From NCBI RefSeq assembly GCF_001905005.1, contig NZ_LWKZ01000026.1, positions 372,001-436,000 of the forward strand: a stretch of 64,000 nucleotides of DNA, given 5' to 3'. Position 1 is the stretch's first letter. Each line of letters starts with the position of its first letter. The stretch is from Streptomyces sp. CB02923. Lineage in GTDB: Bacteria > Actinomycetota > Actinomycetes > Streptomycetales > Streptomycetaceae. Below are positions 34,195-43,746 of the stretch, piece after piece. The notes beneath the pieces were generated by a model. That model was given only the letters and a program-made list of their open reading frames with translations, had not been told where the DNA came from and made no database searches. A program made the position numbers and the translations under genes.

Positions 34195-35144
34195 TGGCCA
34201 CCGCTCCCCCGCTGGAGAAGCCGATGCCCCCGCCGCCGGACACCGCGGAGCGCGGGCCGCGCGCCGCCCGCCTGCGCCGTTCGCTGCGCGAGCAACTGAC
34301 CGCGTACGGGTTCCTGTGCGCCGCCGTGGTGGTCTTCGCGCTGTTCTCCTGGTGGCCGATCGTCCGCAACGTGGTCCTGGGCTTCCAGCACGTCAACTTC
34401 GCCACCGGGAACACCTGGGCGGGCCTGGCCAACTTCGAACGGCTCTTCCACGATCCGCTGCTGGCCACGGCGTGGCGCAACACCGCGCTGTTCACCGTGT
34501 ACGCGGTGGTGCTGGGCTTCTTCGTGCCGTTCCTGACCGCGGTGCTGCTCAACGAGTTCCGGCACGCCCGCGCCTACTTCCGCGTCCTGGTCCACCTGCC
34601 GGTGATGCTGCCGCCGGTGGTCGTGGCGCTGATGTGGAAGTGGTTCTACGACCCGGGTCCGGGGCTGCTCAACGAGGTCCTGCGCACCCTCCATCTGCCG
34701 ACCTCCGCCTGGCTCGACTCCTCCGCCACCTCACTGGTCTCCCTGGTGATCGTCTCCACCTGGGCCAACATGGGCACCGCCACGCTGATCTACCTCGCGG
34801 CGCTCCAGACCATCCCCGGCGAGCTGTACGAGGCGGCGGAGCTGGACGGCGCGAACCTGTGGCAGCGGCTGCGCCACGTCACGGTCCCGCAGACCCGGTT
34901 CGTCCTGCTGGTCCTCCTCCTGCTCCAGATCGTCGCGACGATGCAGGTGTTCACCGAGCCGTACGTGATGACCGGCGGCGGACCGGACGACTCCACGGTC
35001 ACCGTGATGTTCCTGATCTACCGCTACGCCTTCGTCTACAACGACTTCGGCACCGCGAGCGCCCTCAGCCTGCTGCTGCTCCTCGTACTCGCCGCGTTCT
35101 CCGCCCTCTACCTGCGCGTGACGCGCGGCGCCAAGGAGGACTGA
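34194..35144 (+). CDS. Sugar ABC transporter permease (MalF-like)
   Basis: 316 residues, starting ATG at 34194, overlapping the previous TGA by one base. Six membrane segments are visible, from GFLCAAVVVFALFSWW to LSLLLLLVLAAFSALYL. The cytoplasmic EAA loop, which docks the ATPase, reads YEAAELDGANLWQRLRHVTV near the second third of the protein. The family call is MalF/UgpA type (binding-protein-dependent transport inner membrane component). It works with the next gene as a heterodimer for oligosaccharide uptake. Confidence 0.92.
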   Translation: MATAPPLEKPMPPPPDTAERGPRAARLRRSLREQLTAYGFLCAAVVVFALFSWWPIVRNVVLGFQHVNFATGNTWAGLANFERLFHDPLLATAWRNTALFTVYAVVLGFFVPFLTAVLLNEFRHARAYFRVLVHLPVMLPPVVVALMWKWFYDPGPGLLNEVLRTLHLPTSAWLDSSATSLVSLVIVSTWANMGTATLIYLAALQTIPGELYEAAELDGANLWQRLRHVTVPQTRFVLLVLLLLQIVATMQVFTEPYVMTGGGPDDSTVTVMFLIYRYAFVYNDFGTASALSLLLLLVLAAFSALYLRVTRGAKED

Positions 35145-36025
35145 TGGCCGCCTCGGCCCGCACACTGGTCCGCCCCGCCGTGCTGCGCACCCGCAAGGGG
35201 AAGCTGGTCTACTGGTCGGTGCTGGCCGTGGCGCTGGTGCTGTTCACCGTCGCCTTCCTCGTGCCGCTGTACTGGGCCGTGACGGGCGCGATGAAATCCC
35301 CGGCCGAGCTGGCGCAGAGCCCGCCCACCCCGGTCCCCGCGGACTGGCACCCGGAGAACTACGCCCGCGCCTGGCGCGAGATGGGCCTGACCCGCTACTT
35401 CCTCAACACGGTGCTGCTGGCGGGCGGGGCCTGGCTGGTCCAGCTCGCGGTACAGGTGCCGGCCGCGTACGCGCTGTCCAAGCTGCGGCCCCGGTTCGGG
35501 AACGTGGTGCTGGGGCTGATGCTGGTCACCCTGATGATGCCCGCCACCGCGCTGCTGGTGCCCGTCTACCTCACGGTCGTCGACGTCCCGCTGTTCCACC
35601 GGAACCTGATCGACAGCCCGAGCGCGGTCTGGCTGCCCGCCGCCGCCAACGCCTTCGGCATCTACATCCTGAAGAGCTTCTTCGACCGCGTCCCCGACGA
35701 GCTGCTGGACGCCGCCCGGATCGACGGCGCGGGCCCGGTGAGCACCATGGGGCGGATCGTGCTGCCGCTGTCCCGGCCGATCCTCGCCGTGGTGTCGATC
35801 CTTTCGGTCGTCGCCGCGTGGAAGGACTTCCTCTGGCCACTGCTGGTGCTGCCGGACCCGGCGAAGCAGCCGCTGAGCGTCTTCCTCCAGCGCGTCGCCC
35901 AGGACACCCCGCTCAACAGTCTGATGGCGGGCCTGGTGATGGCTTCGCTGCCGCTGATCGCGCTGTTCCTGGTCTTCCAGCGGCAGATCATCGCCGGTCT
36001 GGGCGCGGGCGGCCTCAAGGGCTGA
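35144..36025 (+). CDS. Sugar ABC transporter permease (MalG-like)
   Basis: 293 residues. Its ATG again overlaps the preceding TGA by one base, so three transporter genes are translationally coupled. Membrane segments include VLAVALVLFTVAFLVPLYW and VVLGLMLVTLMMPATALLV. The EAA loop is LLDAARIDGAGPVSTMGRIV and the NTVLLAGGAWLVQL segment is typical of MalG. A GC hairpin follows before the GH13 gene. Confidence 0.92.
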   Translation: MAASARTLVRPAVLRTRKGKLVYWSVLAVALVLFTVAFLVPLYWAVTGAMKSPAELAQSPPTPVPADWHPENYARAWREMGLTRYFLNTVLLAGGAWLVQLAVQVPAAYALSKLRPRFGNVVLGLMLVTLMMPATALLVPVYLTVVDVPLFHRNLIDSPSAVWLPAAANAFGIYILKSFFDRVPDELLDAARIDGAGPVSTMGRIVLPLSRPILAVVSILSVVAAWKDFLWPLLVLPDPAKQPLSVFLQRVAQDTPLNSLMAGLVMASLPLIALFLVFQRQIIAGLGAGGLKG

Positions 36026-36033
36026 CCGCCCCG

Positions 36034-36052
36034 GGCCCGCCCCGGGCGGGCC
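36034..36052 (+). terminator. GC hairpin between permease and GH13 genes
   Basis: GGCCCGCC (36034-36041) and GGCGGGCC (36045-36052) form a perfect 8-bp stem with a 3-base loop, 9 bases after the permease stop. There is no T tract. It may stabilise the transporter transcript end or reduce read-through into the glycosidase gene. Confidence 0.45.
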
Positions 36053-36130
36053 GTCCCTGACCGCCCCGGGCCGCCCCGGCCGCCCCCGTCTCCCCGTCTC
36101 CCCGTACGCCTCGTACGAAAGGACTCCCCT

Positions 36131-37711
36131 TTGTCCCGCACGGACTGGTGGCGCAGCGCTGCCATCTACCAGGTGTACGTCCGCTCCTTCGCCGACGGGA
36201 ACGGCGACGGCACCGGCGATCTGGCCGGGGTCCGCGCCCGGCTGCCGTACCTGGCCGAACTCGGCGTGGACGCGCTGTGGTTCAGCCCCTGGTACCTCTC
36301 GCCGTTCGCCGACGGCGGTTACGACGTCGCCGACTACCGCACCGTCCACCCGGACTTCGGCACCCTCGCCGAAGCGGAGAAGCTCCTCGCGGAGGCGCGC
36401 GGGCTGGGGCTGCGCACCCTCGTGGACATCGTGCCGAACCACGTCTCGGACCGGCACCCGTGGTTCAGGGCGGCGCTCGCCGCCGGTCCCGGATCGCCGG
36501 AGCAGGAACGTTTCCACTTCCGGCCGCCCTCCCCCGGGCCGCCGAACGACTGGGTGAGCGAGTTCGGCGGCGTGCCCTGGTCGCGTACGGAGAGCGGCCA
36601 GTGGTACCTCCACCTGTTCAGCCCCGAGCAGCCGGACCTCGACTGGAGCCACCCCGCGGTGCGCCAGGAGCACGAGGACGTGCTGCGCTTCTGGTTCGAA
36701 CGCGGCGCCGCGGGGGTGCGCATCGACTCCGCCGCGCTGCTCGCCAAGGCCGACGGGCTGCCCGACATGCCCGCCGATGGAGGCCCGCACCCCTTCCACG
36801 ACCGGCCGGAACTGCACGGCATCTACCGCTCCTGGCGGCGGCTGGCCGAGGAGTACGGGGCCGTGCTGACCGGGGAGATCTGGCTGCCGGACGCCGAGCG
36901 CTTCGCCCGCTACCTGCGACCCGACGAGCTGCACACCGCCTTCAACTTCGATTTCCTGGCCCGCCCCTGGGACGCGGCCGAGCTGCGCGCGTCCATCGAT
37001 CTCACGCTGGCCGCGCACGCCCCCGTCGGCGCCCCCGCCACATGGGTGCTGGCCAATCACGACGTGACCCGTACGGTCACCCGCTACGGGCGGGCCGAGG
37101 ACACCGGATTCGCCTTCGGCCGCAAGCGCTTCGGGACCCCCACCGACCTCGCTCTGGGCACCCGCAGGGCGCGTGCCGCCGCGCTGCTCACCCTGGCCCT
37201 GCCCGGCTCCGTCTACCTCTACCAGGGAGAGGAACTGGGCCTGCCGGAGGCGGAGATCCCCCGTGCGCTGATCCAGGACCCGATGCACGCGCGTTCCGGT
37301 GGTGCGGACCCGGGCCGGGACGGCTGCCGGGTGCCGCTGCCCTGGGGCGCCGACGGCGACGGCCCCGGCTGGCTGCCGTGCCCGGCGGACTGGGCGCACT
37401 ACGCGGTCGAACGGCAGGCCACCGACCCGGACTCGATGCTGACGCTGTACCGGACCGCGCTGCGGCTGCGCCGTCCCTTTAAGGACGCGGGCCCGCTGCG
37501 CTGGCTTCCTACGGACGCGCCACACGCGCTGTCCTTCGCCCGTGCCCTTGCGGACGGCGACAACGGCGACGGCAGCGCCGTGCTGTGCGTGGTCAACTTC
37601 GGCCCACGGGACATGGCGCTCCCCGCGCACCGCGAACTCCTCTTAGCGAGCGGCCCCTTGACTCCAGGGGGCGCGCTGCCGCAGGACACAGCGGTCTGGC
37701 TGCGGGCCTGA
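36131..37711 (+). CDS. GH13 alpha-glucosidase (oligo-glucosidase type)
   Basis: 526 residues with TTG start at 36131 after AAAGGA. All GH13 regions are present: DIVPNHVSDRHPWF, GVRIDSA with nucleophile Asp199, GEIW with acid/base Glu249, and NHDVTR with Asp311. The start DWWRSAAIYQVYVRSFADGN and absence of a signal peptide or carbohydrate-binding module indicate an intracellular exo-acting glucosidase that splits imported oligosaccharides. A TTA codon lies near the C-terminus (37643-37645, codon 505), so full-length enzyme may need bldA tRNA. It follows the transporter genes by 105 bases. Confidence 0.92.
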   Translation: MSRTDWWRSAAIYQVYVRSFADGNGDGTGDLAGVRARLPYLAELGVDALWFSPWYLSPFADGGYDVADYRTVHPDFGTLAEAEKLLAEARGLGLRTLVDIVPNHVSDRHPWFRAALAAGPGSPEQERFHFRPPSPGPPNDWVSEFGGVPWSRTESGQWYLHLFSPEQPDLDWSHPAVRQEHEDVLRFWFERGAAGVRIDSAALLAKADGLPDMPADGGPHPFHDRPELHGIYRSWRRLAEEYGAVLTGEIWLPDAERFARYLRPDELHTAFNFDFLARPWDAAELRASIDLTLAAHAPVGAPATWVLANHDVTRTVTRYGRAEDTGFAFGRKRFGTPTDLALGTRRARAAALLTLALPGSVYLYQGEELGLPEAEIPRALIQDPMHARSGGADPGRDGCRVPLPWGADGDGPGWLPCPADWAHYAVERQATDPDSMLTLYRTALRLRRPFKDAGPLRWLPTDAPHALSFARALADGDNGDGSAVLCVVNFGPRDMALPAHRELLLASGPLTPGGALPQDTAVWLRA

Positions 37712-37752
37712 CCGGGCTCGGCCGCCGCTCCCTCCCCACAGAAGGGAAAGTC

Positions 37753-40278
37753 ATGGGCACCACACAACGCACCTCCCCACCGCTCAGAGGGGCCTGGCGG
37801 CCGGTACTGGCCGCCGTGCTCAGCACCGGACTGCTGGCGACCAGTTGGCAGACGTCCACCGCCGAAGCAGCACCAGCCGAAGCCGCGCAAGCCGAAGCCG
37901 CACCAGTACAAGCCGCACCGGCCGGAGCCGGTCCTCTGGCGATGCGTCTCAGCGGCGACGGCGCAGCCCGCGCGCACGACGGCGACCCGGACACCTACGC
38001 GCAGGGCAGCGCCTCCCACTGGATACAGGCCGATCTCGGCGCGACCCGCCGCCTGGACCGGGTCGAGTTCCAGCTGCCCGGCGAGGCGCAGCAGGTCCAG
38101 CTCCAGGGCTCCGTCAACGGGCGCGACTTCGTCGACCTGTCCGACGTCCGGGCCCGCAAGGGAAAGATCACGCTGCCCCTGGGCGGCACGCCGTTGCGTT
38201 ACGTCCGCGCCGTCGGCGCACACCGGGTCGGTGAACTCGCGGTCTACGGGGCGGCGTCCGGCGACGCCACTCCCCCGCGTACGCCGCGCGGCATCCAGCT
38301 GCACGGCACGACGCTGAGCTGGGAGGGCACCCCCGACGCGGCCGGGTACGACGTCTACGCGGACGGCCGGCTGCGCGCCGGGCTGCCCGCGACGGCGACG
38401 CAGTGGCAGGACACCACGGCGCCCGGCGGCACTCGGCGGAAGACCGACTACACCGTGCGGGCACGGGACGCAGCGGGCAACCAGTCCCCCGACAGCCGGA
38501 CGGCCACCCGTACCGTCGCGCCAGGCGGCGGCTCCCCACGCGCCGCATTCGCCGTGCCCGGCGGAAAGCCCCGGCCCCGCCCCCAGAACGCCAAGGCCGC
38601 GACCGGCGCCACCATGCCGTACACGACCGTGGAGGCGGAGTCCGGCGCCACCGGCGGCGGCGCCCGGGTGGTCGGGCCCAACCGCAGGATCGGCGACCTG
38701 GCGGGCGAGGCGTCGGGGCGTAAGGCCGTGACGCTGAAGGAGACCGGCCAGTACGTGGAGTTCACCACCCCGGTGGAGACCAACACCCTGGTCACCCGCT
38801 TCTCCATCCCCGACGCGCCCGGTGGCGGCGGGACGGACGCGACGCTGAACGTCTACGTGGACGGCCAGAAGGCCAAGTCCCTCGGCCTGACGTCCAAGTA
38901 CGCCTGGCTGTACGGCCCCGAGGCGGGCCCGGTGAACGATCCGGGCGCGGGCCCGGCCCGGCACATCTACGACGAGGCGCATCTGGACCTCGGCCGTACC
39001 GTGCCGGCGGGCAGCAGGATCCGGCTCCAGAAGGACCCCGAGAACTCCTCCTCGTACGCGATCGACTTCGTCGACTTCGAGAAGGTGTCCGCGGCGCCCA
39101 ACCCGGACCCGCAGGCGTTCGTGCAACCGGCCGGGTTCGGTCATCAGGATGTGCAGAACGCGCTCGACCGGGCCCGGATGGACACCACCGGGAAGATCCA
39201 GGGCGTCTATCTGCCGCCGGGCGACTACGAGACGTCGAGCAAGTTCCAGGTCTACCTCAAGCCGGTGAAGGTGCTCGGCGCCGGCCCGTGGTTCACCCGC
39301 TTCCACGCCCCCGCCGGGCAGCAGAACACCGACGTCGGCTTCCGCGCGGACAACGGCGCCAACGGCTCGGTCTTCTCCGGCTTCGCGTACTTCGGCAACT
39401 ACACCTCGCGGATCGACGGGCCCGGCAAGGTCTTCGACTTCCAGCGCGTCTCCGGCATCACCATCGCGAACATCTGGGCCGAGCACCTGGTCTGTCTCTA
39501 CTGGGGTGCCGACACCGACCGGATGACGCTCCGCGACAACCGCATCCGCGACACCTTCGCCGACGGCCTGAACATGACCAACGGCTCCTCCGACAACCTG
39601 GTGACCAACAACGAGGCCCGGTCCACCGGCGACGACTCCTTCGCGCTGTTCTCCGCACTCGACTCCGGCGGCGGCGAGCAGACGAACAACGTCTACGAGA
39701 ACCTCACCTCCAAGCTCACCTGGCGGGCCGCGGGCCTGGCCGTCTACGGCGGCCAGCTCAACACCTTCCGCAACATCCGCGTCGCGGACACCCTGGTCTA
39801 CGCGGGAGTGACCATCTCCTCACTGGACTTCGGCTTCCCGATGAACGGCTTCGGCCCCGGACGGACCTCGTTCGAGAACCTCGGCATCGAGCGCGCGGGC
39901 GGCCACTTCTGGAACGGGCAGACCTTCCCCGGCATCTGGCTGTTCTCCGCGTCGAAGCCCTTCCGGGCGATCCGGGTGCAGGGCGCCGAGATCACCGACC
40001 CGACGTACCACGGGATCATGTTCCAGACGAACTACGTCGGCCAGCGGCCGCAGAACCCGGTCGAGGACACGGAGCTGACGGACGTGACCGTCTCCGGTGC
40101 GCGGAAGAGCGGCGACGAGTACGACGCGCGGTCCGGCTTCGGGATCTGGGCCAACGAGATGCCCGAGCCGGGACAGGGCCCGGCCGTGGGGCGGGCGACG
40201 TTCCGCGGGCTGACCCTGCGGGACAACGCGGAGAACATCCGTAACACCACCTCCACATTCAAGATCAACGTCGGGTGA
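37753..40278 (+). CDS. Secreted GH87-type glucanase (mycodextranase/alpha-1,3-glucanase-like)
   Basis: 841 residues with a long signal peptide and an Ala/Glu/Pro-rich linker after it. Domains in order: a discoidin/F5-8-like module (about 60-165; SHWIQADLGATRRLDRVEFQ), a fibronectin-III-like module (about 175-255), a CBM35/6-like module (about 285-450; YTTVEAESGATGGGARVVG), then a right-handed beta-helix (about 455-841). The helix carries RIRDTFADGLNMTNGSSDN and NEARSTGDDSFALFSALD, the paired Asp pattern of GH87 enzymes that cut nigeran or alpha-1,3-glucan. Together with the uptake operon it points to fungal cell-wall alpha-glucan feeding. Its end overlaps the convergent MFS gene by 14 bases. 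Confidence 0.82.
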   Translation: MGTTQRTSPPLRGAWRPVLAAVLSTGLLATSWQTSTAEAAPAEAAQAEAAPVQAAPAGAGPLAMRLSGDGAARAHDGDPDTYAQGSASHWIQADLGATRRLDRVEFQLPGEAQQVQLQGSVNGRDFVDLSDVRARKGKITLPLGGTPLRYVRAVGAHRVGELAVYGAASGDATPPRTPRGIQLHGTTLSWEGTPDAAGYDVYADGRLRAGLPATATQWQDTTAPGGTRRKTDYTVRARDAAGNQSPDSRTATRTVAPGGGSPRAAFAVPGGKPRPRPQNAKAATGATMPYTTVEAESGATGGGARVVGPNRRIGDLAGEASGRKAVTLKETGQYVEFTTPVETNTLVTRFSIPDAPGGGGTDATLNVYVDGQKAKSLGLTSKYAWLYGPEAGPVNDPGAGPARHIYDEAHLDLGRTVPAGSRIRLQKDPENSSSYAIDFVDFEKVSAAPNPDPQAFVQPAGFGHQDVQNALDRARMDTTGKIQGVYLPPGDYETSSKFQVYLKPVKVLGAGPWFTRFHAPAGQQNTDVGFRADNGANGSVFSGFAYFGNYTSRIDGPGKVFDFQRVSGITIANIWAEHLVCLYWGADTDRMTLRDNRIRDTFADGLNMTNGSSDNLVTNNEARSTGDDSFALFSALDSGGGEQTNNVYENLTSKLTWRAAGLAVYGGQLNTFRNIRVADTLVYAGVTISSLDFGFPMNGFGPGRTSFENLGIERAGGHFWNGQTFPGIWLFSASKPFRAIRVQGAEITDPTYHGIMFQTNYVGQRPQNPVEDTELTDVTVSGARKSGDEYDARSGFGIWANEMPEPGQGPAVGRATFRGLTLRDNAENIRNTTSTFKINVG

Positions 40279-41533
40279 CGGACACGTCCTCGGCCCCGGG
40301 CCGCCGCACGCCGTGCGGCGGCTCCGGGTCCGGCTCCGGGTCCAGCTCCGGGTCCGGTCGTACGGCGCCGGAGCGGCGGACCCACACCAGCGCGGCCAGG
40401 CAGGCAGGGACCGCCGACACACCGAAGCCCGCCACCGCGACGACCATGCCCGTACGGTCCGCGACCGCGCCCACCGCGAGCACGGGGACGGCCAGGGCGA
40501 GATAGCCCACCGCGTACGTCACCGACAGCACCGCACCGCGCTGCCGCGCCGGAAGGGCCGCGGTCAGGCCGGTGAGCGCGCCGGTGAAACCGAGGCCCTG
40601 GCCCGCGCCCGACGCGACGGCGGCGACGGCCAGCAGCGGCAGGCTCCGCGTCCAGCAGGCCAGTACGAGCAGGACCAGCCCGGCCGCCAGCACGCCGAGG
40701 CCCGCCGCCTGCCCGGCTCCCGGGACGAGCCGCCCGGCGCACGGCTGTGCGAGGGCCGAGCACAGCAGCATCAGCGCGACGGTCGCGCCGCCCACCACGG
40801 TGCCCGCGCCCGGGTTCAGGGCCGCCGCCACCGCCGGTACCAGGGCGAGGAAGACGCCGAGCAGGCTCCAGGCGAAGACGGTCGTGACGGCGGCCGTCGC
40901 GAAGGTCCGCCGCACCGCCCGGGGCACCCCGGGCCGCCGCGGGCGCCACGGGCCCGGCGCCCGGGGCGCGGCCTGCGGCCAGCGCAACAGCAACACGAGC
41001 AGCAGGAGGAGGAGATGGACCAGGTACGGCGCGGCCAGCGGCGCGGGAGCGACCGCGGCGAGCGTCCCGGAGAGCAGCGGCCCGCTCGCGCTGCCGACGG
41101 AGATGGCCAGTGAGGCGAGGGAGACGACGCTGCCCCGGGGCCGGGCACCGCCGCCTTCGTGCGCCGCGTCGGCCAGCGCGGCCGTCGCCGCGCCGGAGGT
41201 GAGACCCGCTGCCGCGCCTTGCAGCATCCGCCCCGCGAACAGGGCGCACGGTGCCTGCGCGGACGCCAGCACCGCCGACCCCAGCGCCGCCAGCGCGATA
41301 CCCGCATACGCCACACGCCGGCGCCCCCAGCGGTCCGACAGGCCCCCGCCCCACAGCACCGTGGGAATCAGTACGGCCACATAGACCGCGAACAGCCCGG
41401 TGACCGCGAACGGGGAAAGGGCGAAATGGCGCCCGTACTCCACGTAGAGCGACGTGGGCATACTGGAACCGGCGCAGATCACCGTGATGGTGCAGGCCGG
41501 TCCCGCCACGGAAGAAGGGTGCCGCCATGTCAT
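40265..41533 (-). CDS. MFS transporter
   Basis: 422 residues with twelve predicted helices. The MFS loop-2 signature is GGGLSDRWGRRRVAYAG, with further typical segments LFAGRMLQGAAAGLTSGAA and LTGLTAALPARQRGAVLSV. It looks like an efflux pump of the AraJ/DHA1 class. The C-terminal tail is DPELDPEPDPEP-like, encoded by GGCTCC/GGGTCC hexamers similar to those ending the hydrolase at 10442. It starts 6 bases after the radical SAM gene, so the two form an operon: the enzyme may make a small molecule that this pump exports. Confidence 0.87.
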   Translation of the reverse strand: MTWRHPSSVAGPACTITVICAGSSMPTSLYVEYGRHFALSPFAVTGLFAVYVAVLIPTVLWGGGLSDRWGRRRVAYAGIALAALGSAVLASAQAPCALFAGRMLQGAAAGLTSGAATAALADAAHEGGGARPRGSVVSLASLAISVGSASGPLLSGTLAAVAPAPLAAPYLVHLLLLLLVLLLRWPQAAPRAPGPWRPRRPGVPRAVRRTFATAAVTTVFAWSLLGVFLALVPAVAAALNPGAGTVVGGATVALMLLCSALAQPCAGRLVPGAGQAAGLGVLAAGLVLLVLACWTRSLPLLAVAAVASGAGQGLGFTGALTGLTAALPARQRGAVLSVTYAVGYLALAVPVLAVGAVADRTGMVVAVAGFGVSAVPACLAALVWVRRSGAVRPDPELDPEPDPEPPHGVRRPGAEDVSVTRR

Positions 41534-41539
41534 GGCCGG

Positions 41540-43204
41540 TCACAGAGACGCGCAGAGGGCGTCGAGCTGCCGCCGCTCCGCCTCCTCGTCCTCGTCCTTG
41601 CCGCCGAGCATGTAGCCGCCGAATTTCATGTGGCCGCGCTCTTCCCCGAGCGAGATCACGCCCCGGCCGACCTCGGCGATTGCCGCTTCGACGTCCGCGA
41701 GTTCGACGTCGGTGTGCTCGCGGACGTACCGCTCGGTCAGCTGCCGCGCCGGAATGATTTCACCGTGCACGGCGCGCACCTTCGCGTCGGAACGGAAGGA
41801 TTCCCAGTACATCCGGGAGCCGGGAATCACTCCCGGCGCCGCCACCGAAACGGTGGTGATCGCGTCACGGTACGTCTCGGCCAGCGAGAGCCAGTGGTCC
41901 ACCTCGCTGCGCAACAGCTCTTTGGTCGTGCCGGGCAGTCCCATGATTCCCGAGACGTACAGCTTGTAGTCGAGCGTCCGCGCCAGTTCCAGCGCCTCGT
42001 ACACCCGGTCCGGCCCTTTGTTGATTCCCTTGGAGTCGCCCTTCAGCAATGTGGGGTCGAATGCCTCCAGACCGACGTTCCAGGTGCGTACGAAACCCTT
42101 GCACAGCTCCGCCGACTGCAGGAACTCGAAGACGAGCCCGTACGCGAGCATGAAGCGGTGGTCGCGCAGTACGGGCGAAGCCGCGCACGCCGCGGACAGG
42201 TCGTCCAGATAGCCGATCTCCCCGGACCACTGATCGCGGGAGAAACCCAGCGTGGAGTCCCCCGCGGCGTAGACGTTCGCGCCGAGTGTGCCCACCACGT
42301 CCTCCAGCACCGGAACGATGGCGGGAACGCTGGTGGTTTTCGGTGTGAGGCCCTGTATCGAGCAGTGCTTGCACCGTCGGCCCGGCCGTTTGCCCCAGGT
42401 GCATCCGGCGTCCAGCGGCAGCGTCACCATGCGTTTGAGGTCGTAGTGCTGCGCGTACCAGACCTCGAATGCCTTGTCGTAATACCGTGCCAACTGGTCC
42501 TCGATCAGGTGGTAGTCGGGCAGCAGGCGCCGGTCGATCGGGTACGAGGGCGCGGGCTGGCTGACCACCTCGCCGTTCCGGCGGTAGGCGAGCGAGGGCA
42601 CCCGCGCCAGGTCGAGCTGCCCGCGCAGCGCGTACAGCAGCCCCATCATCGTGAACGGGCCGTTGTTTCCGGTACTGATGAAATCGACCAGCCGGCTGCC
42701 GTACCGTCCGGTGAGTATCTCGCGGTACAGGATTCCGGCGTGGTCGTTGCCGAACACCACGACCGCGTGCGGATTGGCCCGCTTGATCTCGGCGGCCACG
42801 ATGAACGCCCACAGCGCGGTCGAGGTGTAGACCGTCAGCGCCGCGACGTCGGGAGGGTCGGCGTGGATGGCCGCCCGTACCTCCGGCCACTCCAGGTGGC
42901 TCAGGTCCAGGTACCGCCGGTCGATCTCCGGAAAACAGCGTTCGTGATACGTCAGCATCTCGACCAGCGCGGCATGCGGATAGACCGAACCCTCGTTGCT
43001 GTACCGGTCCTGGCCGCCGACTCCGGGAATCTCCGCGCCACCACCGGAATGCCCGCCGCGGTGGGCGGAGGTCAGGGGCAGCGCGAAATACCAGACCGAG
43101 CGGATTCGCCTGGCGGGCGCGGGCGCCGCGGGCAGCGGGAGCGCCCATTGGTACCGGCCGTCCACCGCGATGGTTTCCTCGCTGGGCCGCAGGCTCATCT
43201 CCAT
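41540..43204 (-). CDS. B12-binding-type radical SAM enzyme with CX9CX2C cluster
   Basis: 554 residues; ATG 43204 is favoured by GGAAGGA just upstream. The N-terminal 60-210 region resembles a cobalamin-binding Rossmann domain (DPPDVAALTVYTSTALWAFI, VVVFGNDHAGILYREIL), but the DxHxxG motif for base-off B12 is not clear. The radical SAM core starts LPLDAGCTWGKRPGRRCKHC: cysteines 268, 278 and 281 in a CX9CX2C spacing instead of CX3CX2C. Long-spaced clusters are known in RiPP maturases with GCWWG...CTFC. Further core motifs are NVYAAGDSTLGF and NVGLEAFDP. The substrate is unknown; the operon partner is an MFS exporter. Confidence 0.8.
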   Translation of the reverse strand: MEMSLRPSEETIAVDGRYQWALPLPAAPAPARRIRSVWYFALPLTSAHRGGHSGGGAEIPGVGGQDRYSNEGSVYPHAALVEMLTYHERCFPEIDRRYLDLSHLEWPEVRAAIHADPPDVAALTVYTSTALWAFIVAAEIKRANPHAVVVFGNDHAGILYREILTGRYGSRLVDFISTGNNGPFTMMGLLYALRGQLDLARVPSLAYRRNGEVVSQPAPSYPIDRRLLPDYHLIEDQLARYYDKAFEVWYAQHYDLKRMVTLPLDAGCTWGKRPGRRCKHCSIQGLTPKTTSVPAIVPVLEDVVGTLGANVYAAGDSTLGFSRDQWSGEIGYLDDLSAACAASPVLRDHRFMLAYGLVFEFLQSAELCKGFVRTWNVGLEAFDPTLLKGDSKGINKGPDRVYEALELARTLDYKLYVSGIMGLPGTTKELLRSEVDHWLSLAETYRDAITTVSVAAPGVIPGSRMYWESFRSDAKVRAVHGEIIPARQLTERYVREHTDVELADVEAAIAEVGRGVISLGEERGHMKFGGYMLGGKDEDEEAERRQLDALCASL

Positions 43205-43746
43205 CAGATTTCCTTCCCCCATCGCCCGGCCCCGCGGTCCCGTGGAAAGGCCGCACGGGCCAGGAGCCACCCTGACCTGTCCTGGTACACGCGCACCCGC
43301 ACTCGCTGTGCGGGGCAGCCGCGCCACGCCGGGCGCGATCACCACCAGGGGCCTGTTACGGCCCGCTCCCGTGTACGGCGTCTCAGGCCGGGCCATTCAC
43401 CCGTGCGCGGATCGCGGCCGCGCGGGAATTCTCCGTTCCGTGCCCTGTGACCCATCTCCCGTTGACACCGGTCACGGCTCACGGAATGCCGCACGCCTCC
43501 GCAGGCTTGCTTCGCCCCGCTCCCTGTGGGCCCATCCGCAGGAAGTACCTGGCTCGGAGTACGTACGGCCGTCCGCACAGCGCGATTCGGCTGCGCTACT
43601 TAGTACAAAATGCAACGACAGCGCGGCAGAGCACGAGCGCACGTGAACGACGGCTGCCTACCGCCCCTGCACCTGCCGCCCCGCCCCCGCGCTCCGCCAT
43701 GATGGCGGTACTGGCCTGTCCACACACGGCGACGCCGGGGGGTCCT
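43205..43746. other. Divergent region between radical SAM and NACHT genes
   Basis: 540 bases holding the promoters for both flanking genes. An AT-rich patch (43590-43625, TACTTAGTACAAAATGCAAC) is the best promoter region for the NACHT gene. A minus-strand frame at 43339-43578 could encode a 79-residue peptide, but its coding bias is poor. No convincing precursor peptide for the radical SAM enzyme was found here. Confidence 0.45.

Noticed and set aside
41159..43450. Plus-strand open frame of over 700 codons across the radical SAM gene
   Set aside because: Antisense shadow; the minus strand carries the radical SAM cysteines and a proper ribosome binding site.
43339..43578. 79-codon minus-strand frame considered as a RiPP precursor for the radical SAM enzyme
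   Set aside because: Coding bias is poor, the leader/core pattern is unclear and there is no good ribosome binding site.
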